From NCBI GenBank assembly GCA_006226595.1, contig SBGP01000103.1, forward strand, positions 62,001 through 126,000: a stretch of DNA of 64,000 bases, read 5' to 3'. Under the pieces are notes generated by a model, which was given only the letters and a program-made list of their open reading frames with translations, did not search any database and was not told the DNA's origin. Shown here piece after piece: positions 1 through 8,840 of this stretch (positions are counted from its first letter, which is position 1; every line of letters begins with the position of its first letter). The position numbers and the translations under genes were made by a program. This stretch comes from Deltaproteobacteria bacterium (GTDB taxonomy: Bacteria; Myxococcota_A; UBA796; GCA-2862545).

Positions 1-269
1 ATGCCGACGAAGTTCACGCGCGGGTTCAGGTCGAAGTAGCTGGTGTCGCCAAACTGAGTGCTGCCCGCGTGCACCGCGAGCTCGCCCTCGATGACGGCGC
101 CAGGCTTCACCATGTAGCCAAAGCGGGGCACGACGGCGATGCCGTGACCCACCACGTCGAGCTGGTCCGCGAAGAACGCACCGGCGCCGAGGCTGAAGCT
201 CATATCCCCACGATCCGCGGCAGAAGCGGTGAGGGGGCTGATGAGGAGCAGAGCCAGGACGGTCCGCAT
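1..269 (-). CDS. Exported, probably outer-membrane beta-barrel protein (3' end outside window)
   Basis: Only the first 89 codons are present. They begin with a Sec signal peptide (MRTVLALLLISPLTASA, cleavage near residue 17-18). A glycine-rich stretch follows with alternating hydrophobic and polar residues (GAGAFFADQ, VVPRFGYMV, EGELAVHAG), which is typical of the first strands of a small OmpA- or OmpW-like barrel. GGAGG sits six bases before the ATG, and a promoter lies about 100 bases upstream. The exported nature is clear. The barrel assignment is inference from a fragment, and no function can be given. Confidence 0.6.
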   Translation of the reverse strand, partial: MRTVLALLLISPLTASAADRGDMSFSLGAGAFFADQLDVVGHGIAVVPRFGYMVKPGAVIEGELAVHAGSTQFGDTSYFDLNPRVNFVG

Positions 270-370
270 GAATGACCTCCAAAGGTGACGGTCGGGGCAG
301 CTAACCGGTTTCGTGCGCGCGAGGGAGAGAAGTCCCTCTTCCGCCGAATTCCCCGCCGAAAGAAGGCCCT

Positions 371-398
371 ATTGTGCGGCTGCGACGCGTCTTGTCAA
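371..398 (-). promoter_or_regulatory. Putative sigma-70-type promoter for the outer-membrane protein gene
   Basis: Read on the minus strand, a perfect -35 TTGACA (398-393) is followed by a 16-base spacer and a -10 CACAAT (376-371, four of six consensus positions). It would start a transcript near position 364, with a leader of about 95 bases before the ATG at 269. The call rests on motif and position only. Confidence 0.45.
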
Positions 399-424
399 CG
401 GGTCGCGGGAATGTGCGGTTTAAG

Positions 425-1213
425 TCAGGGCATGCGATCGGCTTCCGAACCGCCCGGGAGCGCGTCCAGGACGGCACCTGGGCTCGATGCGAGCATGCTG
501 CGACAGGTGGCGACGCGGTCCGCGGGAGCGCGCGCGCTCCACTCGCTGAGCACACGGACCAGGCCCGCCTCGTTTCCGCCAGCCCAGGCGCGGAGCAGTC
601 CAGCGTGCAGGCCGACCGTCGCGTCGAGCAGCCGCGTCAGCCGCGCCTCGTCCCACGGCAGGGCATGGCGCCAGCGGTACCAGAAGGCCCATGTCGCCTC
701 GGGGTGGGCGATCAGGACCTCATCGAGTGCGGCAGGGAGATCCGCGGGCGCCTCGGTCCCGAAAGCGGTGCGCAGGCGACCCAGCGAGCTGGCGGCGGCG
801 AGCCCTGGACCCTGTGGGTTCGAGAGGTAGGGCCGACCAAGGGCCCAGGCGTGCTCCGGAGTGAGCATGCCGCGGCGGGTGACGTGATGCAGGGCGGCGA
901 GGGCCGTGCGCAGGTCCCGCGGGTGAGGGGAGTCGGCGCGCAGCACCCGCTCGAGGATCTCCGAAGCGGCCGGGAACAGTGCCTCGTCCCCGAGGTCGGC
1001 GATGAGGTGGTGCGTCGCGACCCGGACCCGGATGTCCTCGTCCTCGGCCCAGGCGCGGAGCCGCGCCTCGGTGACGCCGTGCGCAAGGCCCTCGTTCCAC
1101 GAGGCCGCGCTCACGACCCGGGCGCACGCCTCGACCTGATCCCGGCGAACCAGCGGATCTTCGGAGGTGGCGCTCGGGTCGCACGCGAGGGCGAGAGACA
1201 GGAGGAGGAACAT
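425..1213 (-). CDS. Lipoprotein with HEAT-like helical repeats, function unknown
   Basis: This 262-residue protein starts with a short lipoprotein signal (MFLLLSLALAC). The lipobox cysteine is near residue 11 and is followed by an Asp, the residue that in enterobacteria favours inner-membrane retention. The mature part is helical, rich in Ala, Leu and Arg, with HEAT-like segments (for example EARLRAWAEDEDIRVRVATH). I chose the ATG at 1213 because GAGG lies eight bases upstream; a GTG two codons earlier is possible. The gene diverges from the type II secretion operon and shares its intergenic region. No enzymatic motif is visible. Confidence 0.6.
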   Translation of the reverse strand: MFLLLSLALACDPSATSEDPLVRRDQVEACARVVSAASWNEGLAHGVTEARLRAWAEDEDIRVRVATHHLIADLGDEALFPAASEILERVLRADSPHPRDLRTALAALHHVTRRGMLTPEHAWALGRPYLSNPQGPGLAAASSLGRLRTAFGTEAPADLPAALDEVLIAHPEATWAFWYRWRHALPWDEARLTRLLDATVGLHAGLLRAWAGGNEAGLVRVLSEWSARAPADRVATCRSMLASSPGAVLDALPGGSEADRMP

Positions 1214-1242
1214 GCACACAGCCTCGCACGTGCGGTGCCGAC

Positions 1243-1295
1243 TGACATCCTGTCACGACCTCGCCGGCCCCGGTTCCGGAGATGACAACCTGTCG
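1243..1295. promoter_or_regulatory. Two dyads resembling enhancer-binding-protein sites upstream of gspC
   Basis: Two near-identical inverted repeats lie here: TGACA-TCC-TGTCA at 1243-1255 and TGACA-ACC-TGTCG at 1283-1295. Their centres are 40 bases apart, close to four helical turns. They lie about 75 and 115 bases upstream of the start predicted from the sigma-54 promoter at 1337-1352. That placement is where NtrC-type activators usually bind. The repeats are seen directly; the activator role is inference. Confidence 0.5.
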
Positions 1296-1336
1296 GAGTT
1301 TTGGCGCGGACGTGGCCATTTTGGGGGCTCCAGCGC

Positions 1337-1352
1337 TGGCATGATCCTTGCT
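1337..1352 (+). promoter_or_regulatory. Sigma-54 (-24/-12) promoter of the type II secretion operon
   Basis: TGGCATGATCCTTGCT matches the sigma-54 consensus TGGCACGNNNNTTGCW except for T in place of C at the sixth base. The invariant GG and GC are present with correct spacing. The predicted start lies near 1362, just before the GAGGAGG of gspC. This implies that the operon needs RpoN and an ATP-dependent activator, consistent with the paired dyads upstream. Confidence 0.75.
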
Positions 1353-1377
1353 TGCATGCGGGCGAGGAGGTCCACTC

Positions 1378-2271
1378 GTGAAGCGGACAGTGCCAATGCT
1401 CTTCGGAGGACTCGGGCTCCTGGCGGCCGTGTGTGCTGGCGGATTGAACGCCGGCATCGCGATCTTCGCCGCGCTGCCCGACGGTGCCGAGGTGAGCGAG
1501 GCGGGGCCCTCGACCGTGGCGTCTGCGGACACGCCGCGGCCGACACCGGCGCCTCGTGCCCTCACCAAGCGCCAGTACATCGAGGGCATCCTCGACCGGA
1601 ACATCTTCGACCACGAAGCCATCGGCAAGACGGGATCCGGCGGTGGCGCGGACGCCATCACCGACCTCGCCGTGACCCTGCTCGGAACGCTGGTGTCGAG
1701 CAACGTGGACTTCTCGGTGGCGACCATCGTCGGCTCGGACAAGGACGCGTTCCCTGGCACCTTCGGGATCGGTGACAAGCTCCAGGACGCGACGATCATC
1801 GCCATCGAGCAGGGCAAGGTGAAGATTCGTCGCGGGACCGGCGCCGAGGAGTACCTGGTGGTGTCCGACGAGGGGCCCAAGCCGACGCGGACCAGCGGTG
1901 GCGGCGGTGAAGCCGGCAACGAAGACGACCAGATCTCGAAGGACGGCGAGAACCAGTTCACCGTCGACAAGGACCTGGTCGACCGGTACCTCTCCGACCT
2001 CGATGCCCTCGGTCGCATGGGCCGCGCGATTCCGCATCGTGGGCCCGACGGCCAGATCGACGGCTACCGCCTGTCTGGCATCCGGAGGAACTCGCTCGGC
2101 GAGAAGCTCGGCATTCGCAACGGCGACATCGTGCACGCCGTGAACGGCCAGGGGCTGACCTCCATGCAGGGCGCGATGAGCGCCTACTCCTCCCTTCAGA
2201 GCGAGTCGAACTTCAGCTTCGAAGTCACTCGTCGGGGTCAGAAGATGACCCTGCAGTACGAAGTCCGATGA
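1378..2271 (+). CDS. gspC: Type II secretion protein GspC (inner-membrane clamp with PDZ-like domain)
   Basis: GspC links the inner-membrane platform to the secretin. The 297-residue product has an N-terminal transmembrane helix (about 5-32), a Pro/Ala linker, a homology-region domain (about 66-165, beginning KRQYIEGILDRNIFD) and a Gly/acidic linker. A C-terminal PDZ-like domain (about 197-296) contains the loop LGIRNGDIVHAVNG. The GTG start is set by GAGGAGG seven bases upstream; an in-frame ATG at 1348 would overlap the promoter. It is first in a twelve-gene operon and its stop overlaps the gspD start (ATGA). Confidence 0.9.
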   Translation: MKRTVPMLFGGLGLLAAVCAGGLNAGIAIFAALPDGAEVSEAGPSTVASADTPRPTPAPRALTKRQYIEGILDRNIFDHEAIGKTGSGGGADAITDLAVTLLGTLVSSNVDFSVATIVGSDKDAFPGTFGIGDKLQDATIIAIEQGKVKIRRGTGAEEYLVVSDEGPKPTRTSGGGGEAGNEDDQISKDGENQFTVDKDLVDRYLSDLDALGRMGRAIPHRGPDGQIDGYRLSGIRRNSLGEKLGIRNGDIVHAVNGQGLTSMQGAMSAYSSLQSESNFSFEVTRRGQKMTLQYEVR

Positions 2272-4685
2272 CCCTTTCCACGGATACCCTCCTCATGACG
2301 CTCCCCACCGGCCTCCGGCGCTCGGCGCTCCTCCTCGGGCTCGCACTCGCCACCCCGGCGATGGCCCAGGACCCGCGTACCCCCGAGGGGACCTCTGCTC
2401 CCGAGCAGCGCGGCCCTGACGTGCGTACGGCAGATACCGCCGCCAGCTTCAAGCTCGACGGCGAGTTCACCATCGAGGCGCTCATCAAGCTGATGGCCGA
2501 CTCGTACCGCATGAACTTCATCCTCGAGGACCCCAAGCTCCTCCAGGAGAAGGTCCGCATCATCTCGCACGAGTCCGTGGGCCGTGACGAGGCCTACCAG
2601 GCCATCGTCGCCGCGCTCGAGGCCAAGGGCTTCACGGTGGTCAAGACCGGCAGCACGAACCGGATCATCAAGACCTCCGAGGCGTCGCAGAACCCGATTC
2701 GCACCGGCAACGGCGACCGGGTGGCCTACACCGCCGCCTACGTGACCCAGATCATGGCGCTCAAGAACGTGAGCGTGTCGGACGTGAACTCGGTCGTGTC
2801 CAGCCTCGCGTCGGGCGACGCCAAGGTCATCGCGTACGCTCCGTCGAACACGCTGATCATCACGGACAGCGCGCACAACATCCGCCGGATCAAGTCGATC
2901 CTCGACGAGCTCGACGTCGCCGCGCCGAAGTCCGAGATGCAGATCATCGCGATCAAGCACGCGGACGCCGACGAGGTGAAGGGCATCATCGAGCAGCTGT
3001 ACAGCGTCGGCGAGGCCCCGGCGGCGAACAACAACAACCAGCCGCAGCAGACGGCCGCCCAGCGCCGTCGTGCCGCGCGTCGCCGCCGGAACAACCCGCA
3101 GCCCGAGGCGCAGACCACGACCTCGGTCACCGCTGGCAAGGAGAGCAACTACATCTCCAAAATCCTCTCGGATACGCGGACGAACAGCCTGATCGTCCTC
3201 GCCAACGAAGAGGGTATGGCCGCGGTCATCGACGTGGTCGCGAAGCTCGACGTCGACGTCGAGGGCCGCCAGCAGATCCACGTCGTGTACCTGCAGCACG
3301 CCAAGGCCGAGGACGTGGCCCAGGTGCTGTCCAACCTGTCGGAGAGCGGTAGCGGCCAGCAGCGCAACACCCGCGCCCAGACGCCGGCTCAGCGCGCGGC
3401 CGCTCAGCGTGCCGGCAACGCTCAGCCCGCCGAGGACGCGGGCTCGACCTCGGTCACGGCTGCCTTCGACTCCGGCATGCGCATCACCCACGACGAGAAC
3501 ACCAACTCGCTCGTGATCATCGCCGGCGAAGAAGAGTTCCGCATCGTCCGTCGAGTCATCGACCAGCTCGACGTGCGCCGTCGCCAGGTGTTCGTCGACG
3601 CCGTCATCCTCGAGATCGCGAGCAACGACGAGCTCGAGGTCGGTCTCGGCGTGCACGCGCCCGTTCAGGCCGGCCCGGACGCGGTGGGCATCGTCGCCTC
3701 GCAGACCCCGCTCCAGTCCGTGTTCGGTCTCTCCCAGGACCTGCTCTCGGGTCTCGCCCTCGGCGTGTTCGGCGAGGGCATCGAGGTCCCCGTGCCCGCG
3801 GGCCTGTCGCCCGACGGCAGCGGTACCCTCGAGATTCCCGCCTTCGGCATCGTGCTCAACGCGCTCAAGTCGAACTCGGCGATCAACATCGTCTCGAACC
3901 CGACGCTGGTCACCCTCGACAACGAGGAGGCTCGTATCGAGGTCGGTCGCAAGATTCCGTTCCCGACCACCTCCGGCCTCAACAACCTCGGCCAGCCCGT
4001 CGTGAGCTACCAGCGCGAGGACGTGGCCCTGAAGCTCGAAGTGCTGCCGCGCATCAACTCCGCGGACGAAGTGACCCTTGAAATCACCGTCGAGGTCAGC
4101 GAGATCGAGGAAGACAACCGCGGTCTGGACATCAACACCGCGGGCTTCATCACCTCGAAGCGCGAGGTCGAGACGGTCACGCTCGTCGGCGACAACGAGA
4201 CGGTCGTGCTTGGCGGTCTCGTCGGCCTCACCGACACCACGGTCGAGACCAAGGTGCCGGTGCTCGGCGACCTGCCGCTCATCGGCGCGCTGTTCCGCGG
4301 TTCCCGCAACGAGAGCCGCAAGTCCGACCTGATGATCTTCCTCACCCCGCACATCATCGACGGTCCCGAGGACATGCTCCGCGTGCGCGAGGTCAAGGAA
4401 GCCCAGCGTCAGGAGTTCATCCGCCGGTTCTACGGCAAGTCGCGTGAGCAGCAGATGGACGCCCTGCGCGACTTGCTCGGCTACTCGATGAACTACCTCG
4501 ACGAGCCCAGCATGTACCCGCCCAAGCCGCCGCGGGAGAAGGTGACGACCATCGGCGGTGACGAGGACGGTCCGGTGGACGAGACGCTCGAGGCGCCGGT
4601 CGAGGACGGCCCGGTCGACGAGACCGAGCTTCCCGCCGACGACGAGCTGCTGCCCGAGGACGACGGCCTCGAAGGGGGCGAGTGA
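2268..4685 (+). CDS. gspD: Type II secretion secretin GspD
   Basis: This forms the outer-membrane channel. The 805-residue product has a Sec signal peptide (about 1-33, ending ATPAMA), an N0 domain (about 50-125), three N domains (about 145-455) and the secretin core (about 475-705, including the VPVLGDLPLIGALFR segment). N2 carries an Asn/Gln run followed by a very basic stretch (RRRAARRRR). After the core there is an acidic tail of about 55 residues in which EDGPVDET occurs twice. No pilotin gene is visible nearby. ATG overlaps the gspC stop; a second in-frame ATG at 2295 is possible. Confidence 0.93.
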   Translation: MTLSTDTLLMTLPTGLRRSALLLGLALATPAMAQDPRTPEGTSAPEQRGPDVRTADTAASFKLDGEFTIEALIKLMADSYRMNFILEDPKLLQEKVRIISHESVGRDEAYQAIVAALEAKGFTVVKTGSTNRIIKTSEASQNPIRTGNGDRVAYTAAYVTQIMALKNVSVSDVNSVVSSLASGDAKVIAYAPSNTLIITDSAHNIRRIKSILDELDVAAPKSEMQIIAIKHADADEVKGIIEQLYSVGEAPAANNNNQPQQTAAQRRRAARRRRNNPQPEAQTTTSVTAGKESNYISKILSDTRTNSLIVLANEEGMAAVIDVVAKLDVDVEGRQQIHVVYLQHAKAEDVAQVLSNLSESGSGQQRNTRAQTPAQRAAAQRAGNAQPAEDAGSTSVTAAFDSGMRITHDENTNSLVIIAGEEEFRIVRRVIDQLDVRRRQVFVDAVILEIASNDELEVGLGVHAPVQAGPDAVGIVASQTPLQSVFGLSQDLLSGLALGVFGEGIEVPVPAGLSPDGSGTLEIPAFGIVLNALKSNSAINIVSNPTLVTLDNEEARIEVGRKIPFPTTSGLNNLGQPVVSYQREDVALKLEVLPRINSADEVTLEITVEVSEIEEDNRGLDINTAGFITSKREVETVTLVGDNETVVLGGLVGLTDTTVETKVPVLGDLPLIGALFRGSRNESRKSDLMIFLTPHIIDGPEDMLRVREVKEAQRQEFIRRFYGKSREQQMDALRDLLGYSMNYLDEPSMYPPKPPREKVTTIGGDEDGPVDETLEAPVEDGPVDETELPADDELLPEDDGLEGGE

Positions 4686-6394
4686 TGGGCGTTCGTCGCG
4701 TACCGATCGAAGAGACCCTCTCCGAGCTCGGGGTTCAGCCCGAGGCGCTGGAGTCCGCGCGCACCCTCGCCAAGCGACAGGGCATCCCTGTGCGCGACGC
4801 GGCGGTGCGGGTCGAGGGCGTCGATCACGCGGCGGTCGCCAAGGCCCTGTCCAACCTCTCGGGGCTGCCCGTGCTCGAGAGCATCGACGACAAGGCCATT
4901 CCCGACGCGTACATCCTCGCGATGCCCGTGGGCGTCGCCCGGGCGCATGGCCTGCTTCCGCTCTACGAGACGCGGGGCCAGGTCGTGGTCGGTGTGTCGA
5001 ACCTCGGTGCGCTCGACCGCCTCGCGGACTTGCGTATCCTCTACGGCAAGCCGCTCCGGCCGGTCATCGTCCGCGGTGATCACCTCGATGCCGCGATGCA
5101 GAAGGCCTACGAGCGCGTCAGTCGCGATGCCACCAGCGTGCTCGGCGACGTGGACGACGAGCTCGACGAGTACGAGGCCGACCTCAACCTCGACGATGCG
5201 GACATCGCCGACGACCCGACCCAGGCGCCCATCATCCGCTTCGTGAACGCGGTGCTCATGCAGGCGGTCAAGGATGGCGCGTCCGACATCCACATCGAGC
5301 CCTTCGAGAAGGACCTCATCGTGCGCTTCCGCGTCGATGGCGTGCTCTCCGCCGCGGTTCGGCCGCCGCCGGGGCTCAAGAACAGCATCGTCGCCCGCAT
5401 CAAGATCATGGCGGGCCTGAACATCGCCGAGAAGCGCCTTCCCCAGGACGGTCGCATCCGTCGTCGCATGGGCGGCCGCGAGATCGACCTTCGCGTGTCC
5501 ACGCTGCCCGTCCGTCACGGCGAGCGCGTCGTCATGCGTATCCTCGAGAAGGGCGAGGTCTTCTCGCTCGACTCCGCGGGCATGGAGCCGGGCGTGCTGC
5601 ACACCTGGCGCAAGCTCATCCGCCGCCCGCACGGCATCCTCCTCGTCTCGGGTCCGACCGGTTCCGGTAAGACGACCACGCTGTACTCGGCCCTCGCCGA
5701 GATCAACAGCCCGGACCTGAACATCCTCACGATCGAGGACCCGATCGAGTACGAGCTCAAGGGCATCGGGCAGACGCAGGTCCACGAGAAGATCAACCTG
5801 ACCTTCGCTTCGGCCCTGCGCGCGCACCTTCGCCAGGACCCCGACGTGATCATGGTCGGTGAGATCCGTGACCGCGAGACCGCCGAGAACGCGGTCCGCG
5901 CCTCGCTCACCGGTCACCTCGTGTTCTCGACCATCCACACCAACGACGCCGCGGGTGCCTTCGGCCGCCTCATCGACATGGGTGTCGAGCCGTACCTCGT
6001 CGCTGGCTCGCTGCTCGGGGTGCTCGCCCAGCGCCTGGTCCGTCGCCTGTGCTCCGAGTGCAAGGAGCCCTACGTGCCGACCGACGTCGAGCTCGAGGAC
6101 CTGGGGCTGACCCGCCGCGAGCTCACCGGGCCCGTGCATCGCGCCGTCGGCTGCGAGGTGTGCAACCAGGTCGGCTACAAGGGGCGTGCGGGCATCTACG
6201 AGTTCCTGCGCGCGTCCGAGGACATCAAGACCCTCGTCCAGGGCCACGCCGACGCCGGCAAGATCAAGCGCGCCGCCGTCGCCGAGGGTATGGCCACGCT
6301 TCGCGACGACGGCGTCCGCAAGGTGCTCGAAGGCATCACGACCTTCGAAGAGGTCCTTCGCGTCACCTCCATCGAACAGGTGGACGACGAGTAA
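4685..6394 (+). CDS. gspE: Type II secretion ATPase GspE
   Basis: This is the cytoplasmic hexameric ATPase that drives pseudopilus assembly. The 569-residue product has an N1E domain (about 1-150), Walker A GPTGSGKTT (about 323-331) and an Asp-box/Walker B region (VIMVGEIRDRET, about 385). A tetracysteine zinc-binding module (CSEC then CEVC, about 455-495) is typical of GspE and PilB. I use the ATG that overlaps the last base of the gspD stop, preceded by AAGGGGGCG; a GTG one codon earlier is possible. The stop overlaps gspF (TAATG). Confidence 0.95.
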   Translation: MGVRRVPIEETLSELGVQPEALESARTLAKRQGIPVRDAAVRVEGVDHAAVAKALSNLSGLPVLESIDDKAIPDAYILAMPVGVARAHGLLPLYETRGQVVVGVSNLGALDRLADLRILYGKPLRPVIVRGDHLDAAMQKAYERVSRDATSVLGDVDDELDEYEADLNLDDADIADDPTQAPIIRFVNAVLMQAVKDGASDIHIEPFEKDLIVRFRVDGVLSAAVRPPPGLKNSIVARIKIMAGLNIAEKRLPQDGRIRRRMGGREIDLRVSTLPVRHGERVVMRILEKGEVFSLDSAGMEPGVLHTWRKLIRRPHGILLVSGPTGSGKTTTLYSALAEINSPDLNILTIEDPIEYELKGIGQTQVHEKINLTFASALRAHLRQDPDVIMVGEIRDRETAENAVRASLTGHLVFSTIHTNDAAGAFGRLIDMGVEPYLVAGSLLGVLAQRLVRRLCSECKEPYVPTDVELEDLGLTRRELTGPVHRAVGCEVCNQVGYKGRAGIYEFLRASEDIKTLVQGHADAGKIKRAAVAEGMATLRDDGVRKVLEGITTFEEVLRVTSIEQVDDE

Positions 6395-7641
6395 TGCCTG
6401 TCTTCGAGTACAAGGGGCTGGATGCGGCCGGAAAGGCCGTCGCGGGCATCGTCGACGCCGACAATGCCAAGGGCGCTCGCGGCCGCCTGCGCAAGCAGGG
6501 CGTGTTCCCGACCGAGGTGCACCTCCAGCAGGAGGGTGCGACTCGCGGCACCGGCCTCAACCGCGAGATCGACTTCTCCAAGTACCTCGAGCGCGTGTCC
6601 ACCCGGGACGTCGCCATCGCCACGCGCCAGATGGCCGTGCTCGTCGGCGCTTCCGTGCCGATGGCCGAGGCGCTGTCCGCCCTCATCGAGCAGGCCGAGA
6701 AGAACAAGCTCAAGGTCGCCCTCAGCGAGATCAAGGAGAAGGTGAGCGAGGGCTCGACCCTCGCCGACGCGATGAAGGACCACCCCGGCATCTTCGACGA
6801 CCTCTACGTCCAGATGATCCGGGCTGGCGAGAAGGCCGGTGCGCTCGACAAGGTGCTTCAGCGCCTGTCCGTGTTCGCGGAAGGCAGCGTCGAGCTCCAG
6901 GGAAAGGTGTTCTCGGCCATGGCCTACCCGGTGCTGATGATCTTCGTCGGCCTCGGCATGCTCTTCGGCATCTTCTGGTCCGTCGTGCCGCAGATGCGCG
7001 CCGTGTTCGAGTCCTTCGGCGGCGAAGACCAGCTGCCGTTCATCACCAAGGCCGTGTTCTTCTTCGGCGACGTGCTCACGAGCTGGTGGGCGGTGGTGCC
7101 GCTCGTGCTCGGCGTCGGTCTGGTGGTCGGCTTCTTCGCCTGGAAGCGCGGTGAGAAGGGCGCGATGCAGTGGGACCTGATCAAGCTCAAGGCCCCCATC
7201 TTCGGCGCGCTCAACCGCCGCATCGCGGTGAGCCGGTTCTGCCGCACCCTGTCGACCCTGCTCGTCTCCGGCGTGCCGATCGTCTCGGCCCTGCAGATCA
7301 CCAAGGACGTCGTCGGCAACCTCGTGCTCGCCGATGCCATCGACCAGGCCGCCGTCAACATCCAGAAGGGCCAGTCCATCGCGGGCCCGCTCAAGGCGTC
7401 GGGCCACTTCCCGCCGCTGGTCACCCACATGATTGCCATCGGCGAACGCACCAACGAGATGGAGGCCATGTTGACGAATGTCGCAGATGCCTACGATTCC
7501 GAGGTCGAAGCGGCCATTTCGGCTATGACCGCCATGTTGGGTCCCGCGATGATCATGTTCCTCGGCGCCATCATCGGCACCGTCGCCATCGGCCTGCTGC
7601 TGCCCATGGCCAACATCTCTTCGATGATGAGCAACTTCTGA
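6394..7641 (+). CDS. gspF: Type II secretion inner-membrane platform protein GspF
   Basis: GspF is the polytopic core of the assembly platform. The 415-residue product contains two repeated GspF domains (about 75-195 and 275-400) and three membrane segments: about 177-200, 225-250 and the C-terminal 380-405. The N-terminal MPVFEYKGLDAAGK is the usual family opening. Its ATG overlaps the gspE stop, indicating translational coupling. A 37-base gap with GGAGG separates it from gspG. Confidence 0.93.
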   Translation: MPVFEYKGLDAAGKAVAGIVDADNAKGARGRLRKQGVFPTEVHLQQEGATRGTGLNREIDFSKYLERVSTRDVAIATRQMAVLVGASVPMAEALSALIEQAEKNKLKVALSEIKEKVSEGSTLADAMKDHPGIFDDLYVQMIRAGEKAGALDKVLQRLSVFAEGSVELQGKVFSAMAYPVLMIFVGLGMLFGIFWSVVPQMRAVFESFGGEDQLPFITKAVFFFGDVLTSWWAVVPLVLGVGLVVGFFAWKRGEKGAMQWDLIKLKAPIFGALNRRIAVSRFCRTLSTLLVSGVPIVSALQITKDVVGNLVLADAIDQAAVNIQKGQSIAGPLKASGHFPPLVTHMIAIGERTNEMEAMLTNVADAYDSEVEAAISAMTAMLGPAMIMFLGAIIGTVAIGLLLPMANISSMMSNF

Positions 7642-7678
7642 TTCGTCTCACACCCGTCTTCTTGCCACGGAGGTCCTC

Positions 7679-8119
7679 ATGACCCGCGAAAACCCCACCA
7701 TCCAGCGTGACGCCCGCATCCGCGCGATGCGTCGTCTCGTCTCCTCCCGCCGCGGCGTGACCCTCATCGAGGTCATGATCGTCATTGCCATCCTCGTCAC
7801 CCTGATGGGTGCCCTCGGCTTCGCGCTGTCCCGCGCGGCCGCCGGCGCCAAGGTGTCGCAGACCGAGCTGACCCTGCGCCAGATCGAGTCCGAGGTCATG
7901 CTGTACAGCGTGCGCAAGAAGGGCGTGCCCGAGGGCAGCGACGGCCTCGCGTCGATCTACGGCAAGGACGAGGTCCCGAAGGACGGCTGGGGCAACGACT
8001 TCATCTACGTGACCCCCGGTCCGGACGGCAAGGACTACGACGTCATCTCCTACGGTGCGGACGGCACCGAGGGTGGCGCGGGCAACGACGCCGACCTCAA
8101 GCTCTCCGAGCTGAACTGA
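7679..8119 (+). CDS. gspG: Major pseudopilin GspG
   Basis: This is the main subunit of the type II pseudopilus. The 146-residue product has a prepilin leader cut after Gly26 (SSRRG then VTLIEVMIVIAIL), with the required Glu at mature position 5 (Glu31). A C-terminal globular domain contains the WGNDFIYVTPGPDG and DVISYGADG segments that form the calcium-binding region in this family. The leader is longer (26 residues) than the usual 5-10. GGAGG precedes the ATG by five bases. The prepilin peptidase gene (gspO/pilD) is not in this window. Confidence 0.95.
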   Translation: MTRENPTIQRDARIRAMRRLVSSRRGVTLIEVMIVIAILVTLMGALGFALSRAAAGAKVSQTELTLRQIESEVMLYSVRKKGVPEGSDGLASIYGKDEVPKDGWGNDFIYVTPGPDGKDYDVISYGADGTEGGAGNDADLKLSELN

Positions 8120-8129
8120 GGCTGACGAC

Positions 8130-8840
8130 GTGACCTCGCTCCGCCACCCACGCCAGCATCGACGCGGCATCACCCTCATCGAGGTGATGGTGACCGTGGC
8201 GCTGCTCGTGGTCGTGGCGGGCATCCTCCTGTTCTCGATGGACCGCCTGTTCGGGCTCCAGCAGTCGCGAGCCGCGCGCCAGATCGGCGTGACCTACGAG
8301 CTGCTGCACGACCAGGCCATCCTCCACAACGCCACCTTCCGCATCGCGTTCCACCTCGACGAGTCCCGGTACTCGATCGAAGTGGGCGAGGGGAAGACGC
8401 TGATCTTCAGCGATCCCGAGGCGCGGGAGCGGTACGAGGACGAGCTCGACGCCAAGCTCCGCATGTTCACCGACGAGGAGAAGGAAGAGCACGAGGCGGG
8501 ACAGGGCAAGTTCGCCAAGCTCTCGTCGGTGTTCGACTCCGAGGTGAAGCTGCCCGGCGACACCGTCATCGCGCGGGTCTACACCCCGCAGTACGGCGAG
8601 TGGATCGAGCCCGAGGAGGACGAGGACGAGCCTACGGTCGCGTACTCCTACATCTTCCCGAACGGCTTCGCGGAGCCGGTGGTCATCCACCTCGCGCGGG
8701 CCGGCCAGGAAGACGACGAGGAGGAGGGCTACACCATCTGGGTCGAGAGTCTCTCGGGCCGCGTGCACACCGAGCCCGGGCTGCGCCACTGGCGTGAACT
8801 CCAGGCCGATGTGCCCGATGACGGACCGGAGCTGCCATGA
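8130..8840 (+). CDS. gspH: Minor pseudopilin GspH
   Basis: A GTG-started 236-residue minor pseudopilin with leader cleavage after Gly13 (HRRG then ITLIEVMVTVALL) and Glu at mature position 5. It is longer than most GspH proteins (about 150-190 residues). The extra length is largely charged sequence (EEKEEHEAGQ, EPEEDEDE, EDDEEE). It lies ten bases after gspG, and its stop overlaps the start of gspI (ATGA). Assignment as GspH rests on gene order and the N-terminal motif. Confidence 0.85.
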   Translation: MTSLRHPRQHRRGITLIEVMVTVALLVVVAGILLFSMDRLFGLQQSRAARQIGVTYELLHDQAILHNATFRIAFHLDESRYSIEVGEGKTLIFSDPEARERYEDELDAKLRMFTDEEKEEHEAGQGKFAKLSSVFDSEVKLPGDTVIARVYTPQYGEWIEPEEDEDEPTVAYSYIFPNGFAEPVVIHLARAGQEDDEEEGYTIWVESLSGRVHTEPGLRHWRELQADVPDDGPELP

